Positions 52,045 through 61,840 of a stretch of 64,000 nucleotides of DNA are shown piece by piece (positions within the stretch are counted from its first letter, which is position 1; each line of letters opens with the position of its first letter). The stretch is from an uncultured Latescibacterota bacterium. GTDB taxonomy: Bacteria > Latescibacterota > UBA2968 > UBA8231. A model generated the notes under the pieces. The model saw only the letters and a list, made by a program, of their open reading frames with translations. It was not told where the DNA came from and made no database searches. A program made the position numbers and the translations under genes. The stretch is taken from positions 4,348,049 through 4,412,048 of the forward strand of contig OY282352.1 in the NCBI GenBank assembly GCA_958295495.1. Reading direction: 5' to 3'.

Positions 52045-52164
52045 TACGTGGGCAAGAGATTGAAAATGGGAGCGCAGCACTGCATCCCGGGGACCTACTT
52101 CGCCGGCCTGTAGCATAACGTCGGCGCCACCAAGGCCGCTGTGAGACGGGCATAGGAGAGCATT

Positions 52165-54055
52165 GTGTTGGAGAGGATCATTGCGTCCGCCCCCGAGCAG
52201 TGCCAACGGCTGGTGGTCGTGGGGTTCGGCATGGTGGCGTACAAGTTCGTCGAGTGCTTGGCCGCTCTCGGAGCGCTGGGACGCTATGCCGTCACCATTA
52301 TTGGCGAGGAGCCGCACCCGGCATACGACCGAGTCCGTCTCACCGAGTGGCTCGACCACCGCGACGCGCAGCGGCTTGCCTTGGGGCGGCCAGGCTGGAG
52401 CGAGGCGCTGGGTATCCGGGTCATTACCGGCAATCCGGTGGCCTCCATTGACCGTGCAAACCACGCGGTCCAGACGGCCGCTGGCGAGCAGATTCCCTAC
52501 GATCGCCTAGTCTTAGCAACCGGTTCAGTGCCGTTTGTCCCACCAATCAAAGGAGCAGACCGCGAAGGCGTCTTCGTCTATCGCACCCTCGACGATCTCG
52601 TCCGCATCCGTCAGCGGGCGGCCGACGTACGCACGGTGATCGTGGTCGGGGGGGGTCCGCTCGGTCTCGAGGCCGCGGATGCCTTGCGCCGGTTGGGCCT
52701 CGAAGTGGTCCTGCTCGAAGCAGGGCCTTACTTGATGAGTCGGCAACTCGATGCGGACGCAGCGGCCCTGCTCGAAACGCGGGTCCGCGAGGCTGGTGTG
52801 CGCCTGATCGCCGGCGTCCGTGCCCGCCAAATCGAGACCCGAGACGGGCAACAAGTCCTATCCATTGACGGCTGGGTTCAACCGCTCCAGAGAGAGTCAG
52901 GCGATACACACACTTCCGCTACGCGGAATTACCAAAGGGAGTTTATTTTGTTCTATGGAAGTTTTTCTGGATGGCGATTTTGGCTTTATGCCTTTATTCT
53001 CGATCTGTTTTTAGGTAGCCAAAATCATGAACTTCCCCTTTTAGCCCTTGTAGTAGGTGCTATGCTACTTGGGTATAAAGTGGCCCATTTACCAACTTCA
53101 AACCAAAAGGATTAAGGCATGCGTCTTAGACATTACCAAAAGCAAGCTGTAGAGGAAGCTATTTCCTCTCTTGAGCAAAAGAGTAACCCCCTGATAGTTG
53201 CCCCAACAGGAAGCGGTTGCCGACATGATCGCGATGACCGCTGGCATTCGCCCAAGAGACGAACTCGCGCGCGACGCTGGGCTTGCAGTCGCGTCTGGAC
53301 GCGGCGGGATCGCCGTTGACGATGCGCTGCGCACCACGGACCCGGCGATTTACGCGATCGGCGAGTGCGCCTCGCACAAGGGCGTGGTGTACGGCTTGGT
53401 TGCCCCTGGATTCCGCATGGCCGAAACCCTCGCGGCGATTTTTGCCGGCCGGCCAAGCCGGTTTCGCGGCTACACGCCGGCCGTGCGGTTGAGATTCGCC
53501 GGAATCGAGGTCTGGTCGCTGGGCGACCACGCGCCACCGGGCACTCGCGTCCGCTGGCGCGGCAACGGTTCGCATCGCCAGATCACCCTCTGGGGAAGGC
53601 GCGTAATCGCCGCGGTGGCGGTCGGTCCTTGGGAGGAAATCGGCTTCGCGCAGAACAGTATCCGCCATGGGTACCCCCTCTCGCCGGAGCAAGTGCATCA
53701 GTTTTATCGGACCGGCACATTCTCGCGCCGCACCACCCGGAGCCCAGTGAGCCAATGGCCAGAGTCGGCCATAGTGTGCAACTGTCTGGAGATTACGCAG
53801 GGTGCGCTGAGTTCCGCTCGCGCCGAGGGGTGCTCATCCGTAGAAGCCCTCGCCGCACGGACCGGTGCCTCGACGATTTGCGGTTCCTGCCGGCCCTTGT
53901 TGGCAGAATTGATTGACGATACCTCGTCTGCGGCCGCGAGCAAGGGCCGCGCCGGCTTGGTCTTGGCCGCGGCGGTCGCCGTCGCGCTGGTCTTGGCGAT
54001 TGCGGGCGGTGCGCCGCTGCCGCCTGCGACCAGCGTGCAGAAAATCGTCGCTTAG
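52165..54055 (+). pseudogene. NirB-like FAD/NAD(P)H oxidoreductase split by a foreign insert
   Basis: The 5' part (GTG at 52165 to ~52876) encodes RLVVVGFGMVAYKFVECLAA (FAD site), YDRLVLATGSVPFVPPIKG and VIVVGGGPLGLEAADALRRL (NAD site). The 3' part (~53217-54055) resumes with DMIAMTAGIRPRDELARDAG, DPAIYAIGECASHKGVVYGL and a BFD-like [2Fe-2S] domain, VCNCLEI ... ICGSCRPLL, and ends in one membrane helix. Together they are the front of a nitrite-reductase-large-subunit-like or assimilatory reductase flavoprotein, tail-anchored here. An AT-richer ~340-bp piece sits between and brings a stop at 53113-53115, so no full protein can be made. Confidence 0.7.
52877..53216. other. AT-rich 340-bp insert inside the flavoprotein gene
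   Basis: Base composition and codon use change abruptly. From the left, FILFYGSFSGWRFWLYAFIL then LLALVVGAMLLGYKVAHLP is the end of a small membrane protein, stopping at 53113-53115. An ATG at 53119 then starts MRLRHYQKQAVEEAISSLEQ and ends exactly in a helicase Walker A (LIVAPTGSG), cut before the Lys. Both genes are thus truncated at the insert edges. CAACCGCTCC (52879-52888) and GGAAGCGGTTG (53209-53219) form an 11-base near-inverted repeat near the ends. A true micro-insertion or a chimeric assembly join. Confidence 0.5.
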
Positions 54056-54106
54056 GAGAGTGGAATGAGGAGGCGGGTTCCAACTTCTGAGCAAATCAGA
54101 CGATAC

Positions 54107-56434
54107 CTAGTAGGCCACGGCCACGATCCGTTGTACGCTGCGATCCCCGGCGTCGCTGGCGATGTGTAGCTCGGCTATGTAGAGGCCGGGCGGTACGCGC
54201 TGGCCGCGTAGGTCGCGGCCGTCCCAGTGCCATGCGATGGGGCCGGCTTGGCCGTCCCGCTCTTGGGCGAAAAGCGGGCGGCCGGACAAATCATAGAGCC
54301 GCAGGTGCAAGGGACGGGCGGAGAGCACATTGATGAGGTCGAAGGAGATGCGGAGCTGATCGTTGATCCCGTCGCCGTTGGGCGTAATGAGCGCGGAGCT
54401 GAACGAGAGGCCGGCAAAGAGCTGGTCGGCTACGGGCAGGCGCACGACGTTGGAACTGCTCTCGACTTGGGGTGCGGCGTCGCCTGGGTCCACGAGTTGC
54501 CGCGTCTGCGCCTTTTGGCTGTCTTCGAGAAAGGCATCAAAGCGGGTCGCCTGGAGGTAGATGGGGGCAGTGAAGCGCAATTCGACGAGCTGGCGGCTGC
54601 GGATGCGGCGCGGGAAGGTGGCGCGAAAACCTTGAGCGAGGGCCTCGGTGGCGACCTCGACGGGCTCGTCATCGACAAAGGCAGCGTCAAAGCCGAGGGC
54701 TGTGGTGGCTTCAATTGCGATCTGGTCGAAGCCATCTCGGGTCGTCGCAGGCCGCAGGAAGTAGGAAAATTGGGTCTCTTGGCCGGGCGCGACCTCGAGG
54801 GGAAACACCTCGCCGACGACCGCGGAGGCGAGGGGATCGCTGAAGTTGACAGCCAGCCAGTTGAAGTGGGGAGCCTGCGCGGGGCTGTCGGACGCCAAGC
54901 GCACATCGAGTTCCATAAAGCGGCGCGGTGAAGGCGACTGGAAGGCAGCGCCCGACGCGCTGTACATATTGCTATAGGGGCTCCAATCCGCACCGGCGAT
55001 GCGCGTGGTGTCGATTCTGCCCTTGAAACTGGGGATCAGTTTGTCGTAGCGCTTAGGGCTTACTTTCTTGCCGTTTTTATCGTAAAAAGTGTATTGCTCT
55101 ACTACCTCGTTGCCAGTGCGCGAGCGGATTTCGATGTGGGTGCCCAAGGGGGTTTCGGCCTGCCATTCGAGCGAATTGAGGTTCTTGCCGCTTTCTAGGT
55201 CGATGAGCGGCGAGCTGAGACGGACCGCGAGGGGATAGCCCTCGCCGTACACTTGGATTTCTTCGGCCGAGCCGTTGGCGTAGCAGCCCCAGCGCGAGGA
55301 GTCGTTGGGCAGGGTCGCGGCGCAGGTGGCGTCCCAGATTAGCCAAGCGATGCGGACGTAGCGGGTCGGCAGGGTGGGGAATTGGTGGTCGGCTAGCCCG
55401 GCGCGGTGGTTTTCGCTGACCGAGTCTCCAGCAAAGTGCCGCGTCCAGATGCGGGTGCCGTCGGGGGCGATGGTGCCGTCCGAGGTGAGGACCTCGTAGT
55501 TTTTGTAGCTGAAGGAACGCGGACCGCTGGCCCCGGCCCGGGTGCGCAGCAGGTGTTCGCCAAAGCCGCCGCGGATGGCTATGCCGGTAATCAGGCGCAC
55601 GAAGTCCACTGGGTAAACGGCCCCTAAGTCGATGGTGATGTGGCTCCAAGTGTTGTAGGTGTTGCGCGGCTCGCGCCCGTTGCGCCAGCGGTTGAAGATC
55701 GAGCCATCGACTAAGTTGAGCGCGTTGCCCAAGGTGACTTCTTCGGCGCGGACAAAGGCGTCAATGACTATGTCGATAGCCCCGCCGCGCTCGACGAGGT
55801 CGAGGGTGAGATTGTCGCCGATGCTCTCGACCTCAACGGCGACGAGCCGGGCGTCGGGGACGTGCTTGAGATTGCGGATTTGCAGGAAGCGAATCGGCGT
55901 CAGGTAGAGGGCGTCGCCCGGGGCGAATGCGACGCGGTGGCGCGCGTTTTCCTTGAAGCGTTCCTTAATGCGGTAGATCGCCGAGCCGGCGATCGGGTTG
56001 GCGACGTGGTCGAGCTGGGGCTCGCCGGCCGAGAGCAAGAGGTCGAACAGCTCAAAAGGAGGCGCGTCGGCGGCAAAGATGAGCGCGATGCTGTGCGCCG
56101 ATACGCTGCGGCCGAGGTCAATTTCTACAAACCAGTCGTCCGGGTCGTCGTCCGGGTTGGGTGCCCAGCCGGTCGCTGGGTCGCCGTCGAGGAGCGCGGC
56201 GGCGGTGCCGGGATTGGAGCCGGCCCGGCGGATGCCACCGCCGAGAGCTGTGGCGTCGAGCACGGCATCCACGCCCTTTTGGACGCGCACCGGCTGGATT
56301 GCGCCGCTGGCCGCGATTTCGACCGCGCCCACCGGCACTTGCCAATCGCGCCAATCGCGCACCGAGGCAAAGCGCAACTGGTCTGCGCTCGCGCCACAGG
56401 CGAGTAAGACGAGGAGGGCGGAGGCAATGGACAT
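54107..56434 (-). CDS. Large secreted discoidin-like protein with FlgD-like C-terminal module
   Basis: 775 aa from the ATG at 56434. Signal peptide IASALLVLLACGASA. Shares its whole plan with the protein at 24087-26435: opening DQLRFASVRDWRDWQVP versus DELSFDSAAAWRAWQMP, a discoidin-like segment (LLDGDPATGWAPNPDDDPDD, then WFVEIDLGRSVSAHSIALIF), THIEIRSRTGNEVVEQYTFY versus TKIQLRSRSGNALQELYTFS, and the end module SALITPNGDGINDQLRISFD, AWHWDGRDLRGQRVPPGLYI. Hence a paralogue 28 kb away. Probably surface-exposed glycan binding. Confidence 0.82.
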   Translation of the reverse strand: MSIASALLVLLACGASADQLRFASVRDWRDWQVPVGAVEIAASGAIQPVRVQKGVDAVLDATALGGGIRRAGSNPGTAAALLDGDPATGWAPNPDDDPDDWFVEIDLGRSVSAHSIALIFAADAPPFELFDLLLSAGEPQLDHVANPIAGSAIYRIKERFKENARHRVAFAPGDALYLTPIRFLQIRNLKHVPDARLVAVEVESIGDNLTLDLVERGGAIDIVIDAFVRAEEVTLGNALNLVDGSIFNRWRNGREPRNTYNTWSHITIDLGAVYPVDFVRLITGIAIRGGFGEHLLRTRAGASGPRSFSYKNYEVLTSDGTIAPDGTRIWTRHFAGDSVSENHRAGLADHQFPTLPTRYVRIAWLIWDATCAATLPNDSSRWGCYANGSAEEIQVYGEGYPLAVRLSSPLIDLESGKNLNSLEWQAETPLGTHIEIRSRTGNEVVEQYTFYDKNGKKVSPKRYDKLIPSFKGRIDTTRIAGADWSPYSNMYSASGAAFQSPSPRRFMELDVRLASDSPAQAPHFNWLAVNFSDPLASAVVGEVFPLEVAPGQETQFSYFLRPATTRDGFDQIAIEATTALGFDAAFVDDEPVEVATEALAQGFRATFPRRIRSRQLVELRFTAPIYLQATRFDAFLEDSQKAQTRQLVDPGDAAPQVESSSNVVRLPVADQLFAGLSFSSALITPNGDGINDQLRISFDLINVLSARPLHLRLYDLSGRPLFAQERDGQAGPIAWHWDGRDLRGQRVPPGLYIAELHIASDAGDRSVQRIVAVAY

Positions 56435-56483
56435 GGTGCATTGCAAAATACCTTTGCCGACCGCGTAAATCAACTTGGACTCT

Positions 56484-57311
56484 ATGTTTATGGGGCGCAT
56501 TGTGTTCGCAATCGCAGTGCTGGCTGCGGTGGGCTACGTTTTGGCCGCGGCCGGTCTCTATTTTTTTCAGGAAAAATTCGTCTATAAGCCGAGTGCCCGC
56601 ATAGCGGTTACGCCGGCCTCGGTGGGGATGCGCTACGAGGAAGCGGCCTTGGTCGCCAGCGACGGGGTGCGGCTGACTGGGTGGTACCTGCCGTTGGCCG
56701 ACGCGCGGGGCACGGTGCTTTTTTGCCACGGCAATGGGGGCAACATATCGCATCTGCTCTCAGTGGCCGAGGACGCGCACCGGTTGGGCTTGGGGATTTT
56801 GCTGTTTGATTACCGCGGCTACGGTCAGAGCGAGGGGACGCTCTCTGAGGAAGGTACGTACCGCGATGCAGAGGCGGCTTGGAACTACTTGGTGCAAGAG
56901 GCCGGGCTAGCCCCGGATCGAATCGCGATTATTGGCCGCTCGCTGGGCGGGCCAATCGCCGCGCGGCTGGCGCGGGACGAGACGCCGGCCGCCCTGTTCT
57001 TGGAGGCGACCTTTACCTCCATACCCGAGTTGGGCCAAGAGCTGTATCCGATCTTTCCGGTTGGCCTGCTCGCCCGCTACGAGTATCCCACGCTGGAGTA
57101 CCTAAAGCAGGTCCAGTGCCCGGTGCTGGTGACCCACAGCCGCGACGATCGGCTGATTGCATTCGCGCACGGCCAGCGGCTATACGAGGTCGCCGGTCAG
57201 CCGAAGGCGTTTACCGAGTTGCGCGGCGGCCACAGCTCGGCCTTTAGCGAGGACGCGGCCGCCTATGAGGCCGGGGTGGAGGCGTTCTTGGCGGGGGTGC
57301 TGGGGTGGTGA
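56484..57311 (+). CDS. Membrane-anchored alpha/beta hydrolase (ABHD13/BEM46-like)
   Basis: 275 aa from the ATG at 56484. One N-terminal helix (IVFAIAVLAAVGYVLAAAGL) anchors it, with the enzyme probably outside. TVLFCHGNGGNISHLLSVAE (oxyanion HGN), ILLFDYRGYGQSEG, nucleophile GRSLGGPIAARLA, Asp in THSRDDRLIAF and His in LRGGHSSAF give a complete triad. The FDYRGYGxSEG strand is typical of the BEM46/ABHD13 group; the substrate is unknown, perhaps lipid or peptide esters. Divergent from the secreted-protein gene with a 49-base gap. Confidence 0.87.
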   Translation: MFMGRIVFAIAVLAAVGYVLAAAGLYFFQEKFVYKPSARIAVTPASVGMRYEEAALVASDGVRLTGWYLPLADARGTVLFCHGNGGNISHLLSVAEDAHRLGLGILLFDYRGYGQSEGTLSEEGTYRDAEAAWNYLVQEAGLAPDRIAIIGRSLGGPIAARLARDETPAALFLEATFTSIPELGQELYPIFPVGLLARYEYPTLEYLKQVQCPVLVTHSRDDRLIAFAHGQRLYEVAGQPKAFTELRGGHSSAFSEDAAAYEAGVEAFLAGVLGW

Positions 57312-57436
57312 TGGAGGGGCTCTTTAGGTACGGACGTTACGCAGCCAGACGAATCCCGCCCAACCACAGCATTCCTTTGCCACAGCCCCCGTTTGAGAAT
57401 AGTATGTAGCCCACAAACCAACCTGTGGAGGGAGAA

Positions 57437-58648
57437 ATGAGCGAAAAAAAGAAGGGCGAGGTCGTCCAACTGGCGATGGTGGGTTGCGGCGGCATGGCCG
57501 GAGCGCACTTGCGGGGATACGAAGAGCTGTTGGAAAAGGGCGAGACGCGGTTCCGCATTGTCGCGGCCGTAGATGAGGTGCCCGCGCGCGCCGAAGAGTT
57601 TGCCGGGCGCATCGCCGGGTTTGCCGGCTGGGAGGTCAACGCATACACCAGCGTGGCTGACATGCTCGCCGGGGAAGACGCCCTCGATGGGGCCGATATA
57701 TGCAGTCCGCACGGTTTGCACCACGTGCTGGCCTGCCAACTGCTAGAGGGCGGGGTCCACGTACTGGTCGAAAAGCCGATTGGCGTCACGGTGCGGGCCT
57801 CGAAGAAGATCGCGCAGACGGCGCAGCGTTGCGGACGGGTCGCGGCTACGGCCGAGCAGTGCCGCCGCTCCTTGGGCCAGCGCACCATTCACTGGGCCTT
57901 CAACGACGGCCTGTTGGGCGCGCCGAAAATGTGGTGGGCTGTGCGGGCGGGGTGGAACGATCCGGCCCAAGTGCCCAATTGGCACTGGCGAATCGATCGC
58001 AAGTTGGGCGGCTGCGGCATGGTCATGGACAGCGGGGCGCACTGGGTTGACACCATGCGCTATTGGTTTGGCGAGGTCGAGAGCGTGTACGCCCGGGTCG
58101 AGCAGCTCTACCCGCGCCCCCATCGCCGCGGCGAGGAAATTGTCAATAGCGCGTCCGAGGACTTTTGGACCAGCATATTCAACTTCAAAAGCGGCTTGAT
58201 CGGCACGTGGTCGTGGACGATCAGTGCGCCGGGCAAGGGCTTTACCCAACTGACGCTGAGCGGCGAGAAGGGGTCGATCATCGACTCGGACATCTTCCAC
58301 CCGGCCGCCTCTCAGGCGCGCGGCGAGTGCCAGCTTGCCGACGGGACCACGCACGGCATGTCCGAGCTGCAAGAAATGTATTTGGCGACCCTGAGCGAGG
58401 AGGAAAAGGACGCGCTCTTCCCATATAGGATCACCGGCGGGGTGACGCTGGAGTTGTGGGATTTTATCGATGCGTTGAGCAAGGGGCGGCCGGTGGAAAT
58501 CGACGCGGAGGAGGGCTTGCGCAGCAAGGCCGTCAGCGAGGCCATCTACGAATCCGGCCAGTCCGGGCAGGTGGTGCAGGTCGCCGATGTGCTGGCGGGC
58601 AAAATCGACGCGTACCAGCGCGACGTCGATCAGGCGTGGGGGTTATAG
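57437..58648 (+). CDS. Gfo/Idh/MocA-family oxidoreductase
   Basis: 403 aa from the ATG at 57437 (GGAGGG upstream). Rossmann loop LAMVGCGGMAGAHLRGY, signature VLVEKPIGVTVRASKKIAQT with the conserved Lys-Pro, and GCGMVMDSGAHWVDTMRYWF with the H-x2-D pattern of the substrate domain. GTWSWTISAPGKGFTQLTLS lies in the C-terminal sheet. NAD(P)-dependent sugar or cyclitol dehydrogenase; substrate unknown. It is the fourth intact family member in this window, and the four are not close copies of each other. Confidence 0.9.
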   Translation: MSEKKKGEVVQLAMVGCGGMAGAHLRGYEELLEKGETRFRIVAAVDEVPARAEEFAGRIAGFAGWEVNAYTSVADMLAGEDALDGADICSPHGLHHVLACQLLEGGVHVLVEKPIGVTVRASKKIAQTAQRCGRVAATAEQCRRSLGQRTIHWAFNDGLLGAPKMWWAVRAGWNDPAQVPNWHWRIDRKLGGCGMVMDSGAHWVDTMRYWFGEVESVYARVEQLYPRPHRRGEEIVNSASEDFWTSIFNFKSGLIGTWSWTISAPGKGFTQLTLSGEKGSIIDSDIFHPAASQARGECQLADGTTHGMSELQEMYLATLSEEEKDALFPYRITGGVTLELWDFIDALSKGRPVEIDAEEGLRSKAVSEAIYESGQSGQVVQVADVLAGKIDAYQRDVDQAWGL

Positions 58649-58671
58649 AATTGGGAGCAGGCTAAGGAGCT

Positions 58672-59679
58672 TTAGTTTCCGGTTAGACGGTCCCAGAGCC
58701 GCTTTAGGGCTTGGTCGGTGAACGGGTTGTTGGTGCGTTGGATGTCGGCGATGCGCTGGGGATGGGATGGGTCCGGCAACAGGCGGAACGTGAAGAAATA
58801 GGCACCGGTGGAGTCGAGGTAGAAATCGGAGCGGCCAAAGCGCAGGTCGTGGAAGTAGAGCGCGTCGGCGCGGCGCTCCACCCGATAGTACCCGCGAGAA
58901 AACCAGAACAAGCGCTGGACGGGCGGGTCGTCGCGCCGGGGAGCGATGAGGTGGGTGTTGCGCTCGATGCGGCGGAAGCGGATCGCCGAGTCGTCGTCGA
59001 GCAGGGAGTACAGCCCGGCCCACAAGTGATCGTCCTTGCCGACCAAGCCCGACCACAGCACGGCGTTGAACGGGGTCGGCGCGACGTACAGGCGCTCGTG
59101 GGCAATGCCTTGCGCGGCGAGGGCGTGGGCAAAGGTGCTGCGTACGTGCAGGCAAATCGCAGCGGTGGCAAGCAGGTACGCCGTGCTCGAGCACAGGCCC
59201 AGCGCGTTGAGCCGCCGCCGCCAGTGCGGTCGCCGCTGACACAGGGCGGCGATGAGGCCGATCGCTAAGGGCAGGGTATAGAGCGGATCTATGACGAAGA
59301 TGGAACTGAGGGCGACCGGGTAGTTGCTGAACGGACTGAACAACTGGGTGCCGTACCTGGTGAAGCAGTCGAGGAGGGCGTGTGTGAGAATCGCCCAGAA
59401 CGCCAGCGTGGACCACTCGCGCCAGCTCGCGGCGCGGTGTAGCTTAGACAGCGCCCAGCCCACCCCGAGGCCGCCGACCACCGCAAAGAGCAAGGAGTGC
59501 GACACCCAGCGGTGAACGCCCAATTGGGCCGTCTCCGACAGAAAGGCCGCGCCCAGCACGTCGAGGTCCGGGAGGATGCCGACGGCCGCGCCCCACAGGG
59601 GGGCTTTGTTGCCAACCTTTTTGCCTAATACCTTTTCGCCGACGGCCGCGCCGAGCGCGATTTGCGTAACGCTATCCAT
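58672..59679 (-). CDS. YdjM-like membrane-bound metal-dependent hydrolase (DUF457-like)
   Basis: 335 aa from the ATG at 59679. MDSVTQIALGAAVGEKVLGK, GILPDLDVLG, HRWVSHSLLFAVVGG and THALLDCFTRYGTQLFSPFS are the conserved His/Asp motifs and helices of the YdjM/DUF457 family. Several membrane segments follow (FVIDPLYTLPLAIGLIAALC, STAYLLATAAICLHV). The C-terminal ~140 residues are a soluble extra domain (LYVAPTPFNAVLWSGLV, LLDDDSAIRFRRIERNTH). Function of the family is unclear; in E. coli ydjM is SOS-regulated. It could act on lipids or phosphoesters at the inner membrane. Confidence 0.85.
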   Translation of the reverse strand: MDSVTQIALGAAVGEKVLGKKVGNKAPLWGAAVGILPDLDVLGAAFLSETAQLGVHRWVSHSLLFAVVGGLGVGWALSKLHRAASWREWSTLAFWAILTHALLDCFTRYGTQLFSPFSNYPVALSSIFVIDPLYTLPLAIGLIAALCQRRPHWRRRLNALGLCSSTAYLLATAAICLHVRSTFAHALAAQGIAHERLYVAPTPFNAVLWSGLVGKDDHLWAGLYSLLDDDSAIRFRRIERNTHLIAPRRDDPPVQRLFWFSRGYYRVERRADALYFHDLRFGRSDFYLDSTGAYFFTFRLLPDPSHPQRIADIQRTNNPFTDQALKRLWDRLTGN

Positions 59680-59840
59680 AGGAGCCTTATATTTGCCGAG
59701 AACAACGTACGAAGAAAACGCCGCGAGTGCATGGTGGCGGCCCGTGGGGCCTCTTTGACCGTCGCAAGGGCAAATTCCGGGCGAGGTGGACGACATTCCC
59801 CGGGCCTATCTCGAAGCGCACTTTAGGGAGAGTTGAAACA

Positions 59841-59921
59841 ATGACGGCGGGTCAAATTCGCAGTCAGGCGCAGTGGACGAGGCGGCTCTGTCCGAGAAAG
59901 TCTCTCAGGTCAATATGTTGA
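59841..59921 (+). CDS. Tiny basic ORF overlapping the start of the 641-aa gene
   Basis: 26 codons (MTAGQIRSQAQWTRRLCPRK, then SLRSIC) with a good AGGGAG ribosome-binding site seven bases before the ATG. The stop overlaps the next gene's ATG at 59915 by seven bases, and that gene has only a weak ribosome-binding site of its own. It may be a coupling or leader peptide, or chance. The 160 bases before it hold no gene; one frame ends EVDDIPRAYLEAHFRES, likely a fragment. Confidence 0.3.
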   Translation: MTAGQIRSQAQWTRRLCPRKSLRSIC

Positions 59922-61840
59922 GCAACATAGTCCAATCGCTACGAGTATGGGCGCGGCGTCTATGGCGTCGAAGAATTCGCTCGGCCGAGAAGAAAGCAAA
60001 CTCCTATCCATCTTCGGAACCTCAGGGACCCAAGTCCGCCGGTGCTACGGACAGCGACCAGTGCGGCCAAGTCCCCACAGAAATCGAACCGGTCACTCCG
60101 GGCAGTGCCGGTTCGGAAAAAACGCCTTCCGATCCGCCGGAAGACGCACTCCCGGAACCGGATTTGCCTTCGGCACAACCTGCCGAAGATCACGGAAACG
60201 CGCCGAATAGCAATGCCGACGTCGGTGGTTCATCGCAGTCAGACTTGACCGACTCTCCTCCTGAGCCACCTGAAGACAACGCTTGCGATAAGAATTCAGA
60301 TTCTCCGGAGGACAAGAGTCAAAAGCCCCCGCGCAGAATAGGCGGAAGACGGAATGGACCGACGCAGTCTCTATCGCCAGTCGATGATGACGCCAAGGAC
60401 GAGCCAACGTTTACACCTCAACCGGAACTGATTTGCCGAAAATCTCGTAACGGCGAATACAGTCTTTCGTCCTTGGCTGGCAGCTTGTCCATTGACCACG
60501 AAGATCGCGAATCGGATCAATTGCCGTTGTTCGACGGCACGCCGCTGATCTTCAAGATGCCGAACGACTGGAAAGGCGAGGGCCACAAGGTCGGCGGCAT
60601 CACCAGCGGACACTTCATCGTCATGGCACCGAGGGAGTGGAAGCGCACGGGGAGCGCACCTGTTGAGCCGGAGGAATGCACGGACGCGAACTTCATGGCG
60701 CATTTTTTTTACGTGAAAAAAGGCGAGTCGGAGGGAAATGTGGGCGGGTTTGAGGGGTACGACCGCGCATTGACCAGAACCGGCTTTGAGCTGTGTGGTG
60801 ACAGTGTCTTCGATGATTCTGAAGACGGCGAGTTGTTCGTTGGTGCTCCTCCAAAGCTGAGGCCTGCGTCCGGCGTCGTGTGGGCGCGGATCGGCGAAGA
60901 AAAGGAGGGCGGATGGAAAGGCGAGAACTTCAAGCCGGCCGAGCAATCTCTTGCGGATGTCTTGAATAGCCGCCAAGGGCGATTCTTCGTCCGCGTTTAC
61001 GACGATAGCGCGGAGTTGCTGGACAGTGGCGAGTTTCGATATCTGCGCGATCTCTGGGAGATTCGCGTGAATGGCGAGCCGTACTCTGCAAATACACTGT
61101 TCGTCCCGTCCTCGGCAGGATATTCGCCGGCAGAGGTGCAATTTGTCAGCACTGACGGCACCGCCATCCATCCAAACCTCGACACCGCCGGAACCCATGT
61201 GACCATGCAGTCGGGAGGCATCCTCATAGTTGCGCCGCATCCGGATGGGGATCACATATCGTGTGCCTTGCCGTCCGGCGAGGACCGCGTCGATACCGTC
61301 ATCAAACTGCCGCGCATTTGGTGGCGGATGGAGCAAGATGACGGGGAGGCCGACGAATGGCGCGACATGCCCTTGGCGATGACGCGGCAGCAGTTTCGTG
61401 ACCTCGGGTGTGCGGACGCGGCGATTCGATTGCTCTTGCCGCTGCGCGTTTCATCGGTCAAGGTAGGGTTCGACGAGGAACTGGACCGGACGTATTGCCC
61501 CCAAAAGGAGACTGAGATACGTCTGTCCGACTTTATCGACTACGATCAGATCAGCCAACGGCTGAACGAGGACTCCTCGCTCAGCATTCGATGCGGTGAA
61601 GCGGTACTGCCGCTCATCCGGGTGTCCGCCGACCCGACAGTTCGCTCTCGTTCGCAGACCGGAATCGACAAGAGTGCCATCAAGAAGCAGATCAAGGCAC
61701 TAAAGGTGAAGCGGGAAGCCGCTCTGCAGGCTAGGGACAAGAAGTGCTTGAAGGAAGTGCGCAGACAGATTCGCCGTCTCAAACGCAAGATTCGCAAATC
61801 TACCTCTGATCTGCCGAAGCAGATGCAACGAGGAGAATGA
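59915..61840 (+). CDS. Uncharacterised 641-aa protein upstream of a defence-type helicase
   Basis: Basic N-terminus (SLRVWARRLWRRRIRSAEKK), then ~140 residues of low-complexity, Ser/Pro/Asp-rich sequence (likely disordered), then several beta-rich domains: LPLFDGTPLIFKMPNDWKGE, GGITSGHFIVMAPREWKRTG, VLNSRQGRFFVRVYDDSAEL, IKLPRIWWRMEQDDGEADEW and LLLPLRVSSVKVGFDEELDR. The last ~60 residues form a highly basic helix (KQIKALKVKREAALQARDKK) that could bind DNA. No enzyme motif or family is recognised. The stop overlaps a 28-codon ORF and the large helicase follows, so it is probably the partner or regulator of that helicase. Confidence 0.75.
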   Translation: MLSNIVQSLRVWARRLWRRRIRSAEKKANSYPSSEPQGPKSAGATDSDQCGQVPTEIEPVTPGSAGSEKTPSDPPEDALPEPDLPSAQPAEDHGNAPNSNADVGGSSQSDLTDSPPEPPEDNACDKNSDSPEDKSQKPPRRIGGRRNGPTQSLSPVDDDAKDEPTFTPQPELICRKSRNGEYSLSSLAGSLSIDHEDRESDQLPLFDGTPLIFKMPNDWKGEGHKVGGITSGHFIVMAPREWKRTGSAPVEPEECTDANFMAHFFYVKKGESEGNVGGFEGYDRALTRTGFELCGDSVFDDSEDGELFVGAPPKLRPASGVVWARIGEEKEGGWKGENFKPAEQSLADVLNSRQGRFFVRVYDDSAELLDSGEFRYLRDLWEIRVNGEPYSANTLFVPSSAGYSPAEVQFVSTDGTAIHPNLDTAGTHVTMQSGGILIVAPHPDGDHISCALPSGEDRVDTVIKLPRIWWRMEQDDGEADEWRDMPLAMTRQQFRDLGCADAAIRLLLPLRVSSVKVGFDEELDRTYCPQKETEIRLSDFIDYDQISQRLNEDSSLSIRCGEAVLPLIRVSADPTVRSRSQTGIDKSAIKKQIKALKVKREAALQARDKKCLKEVRRQIRRLKRKIRKSTSDLPKQMQRGE

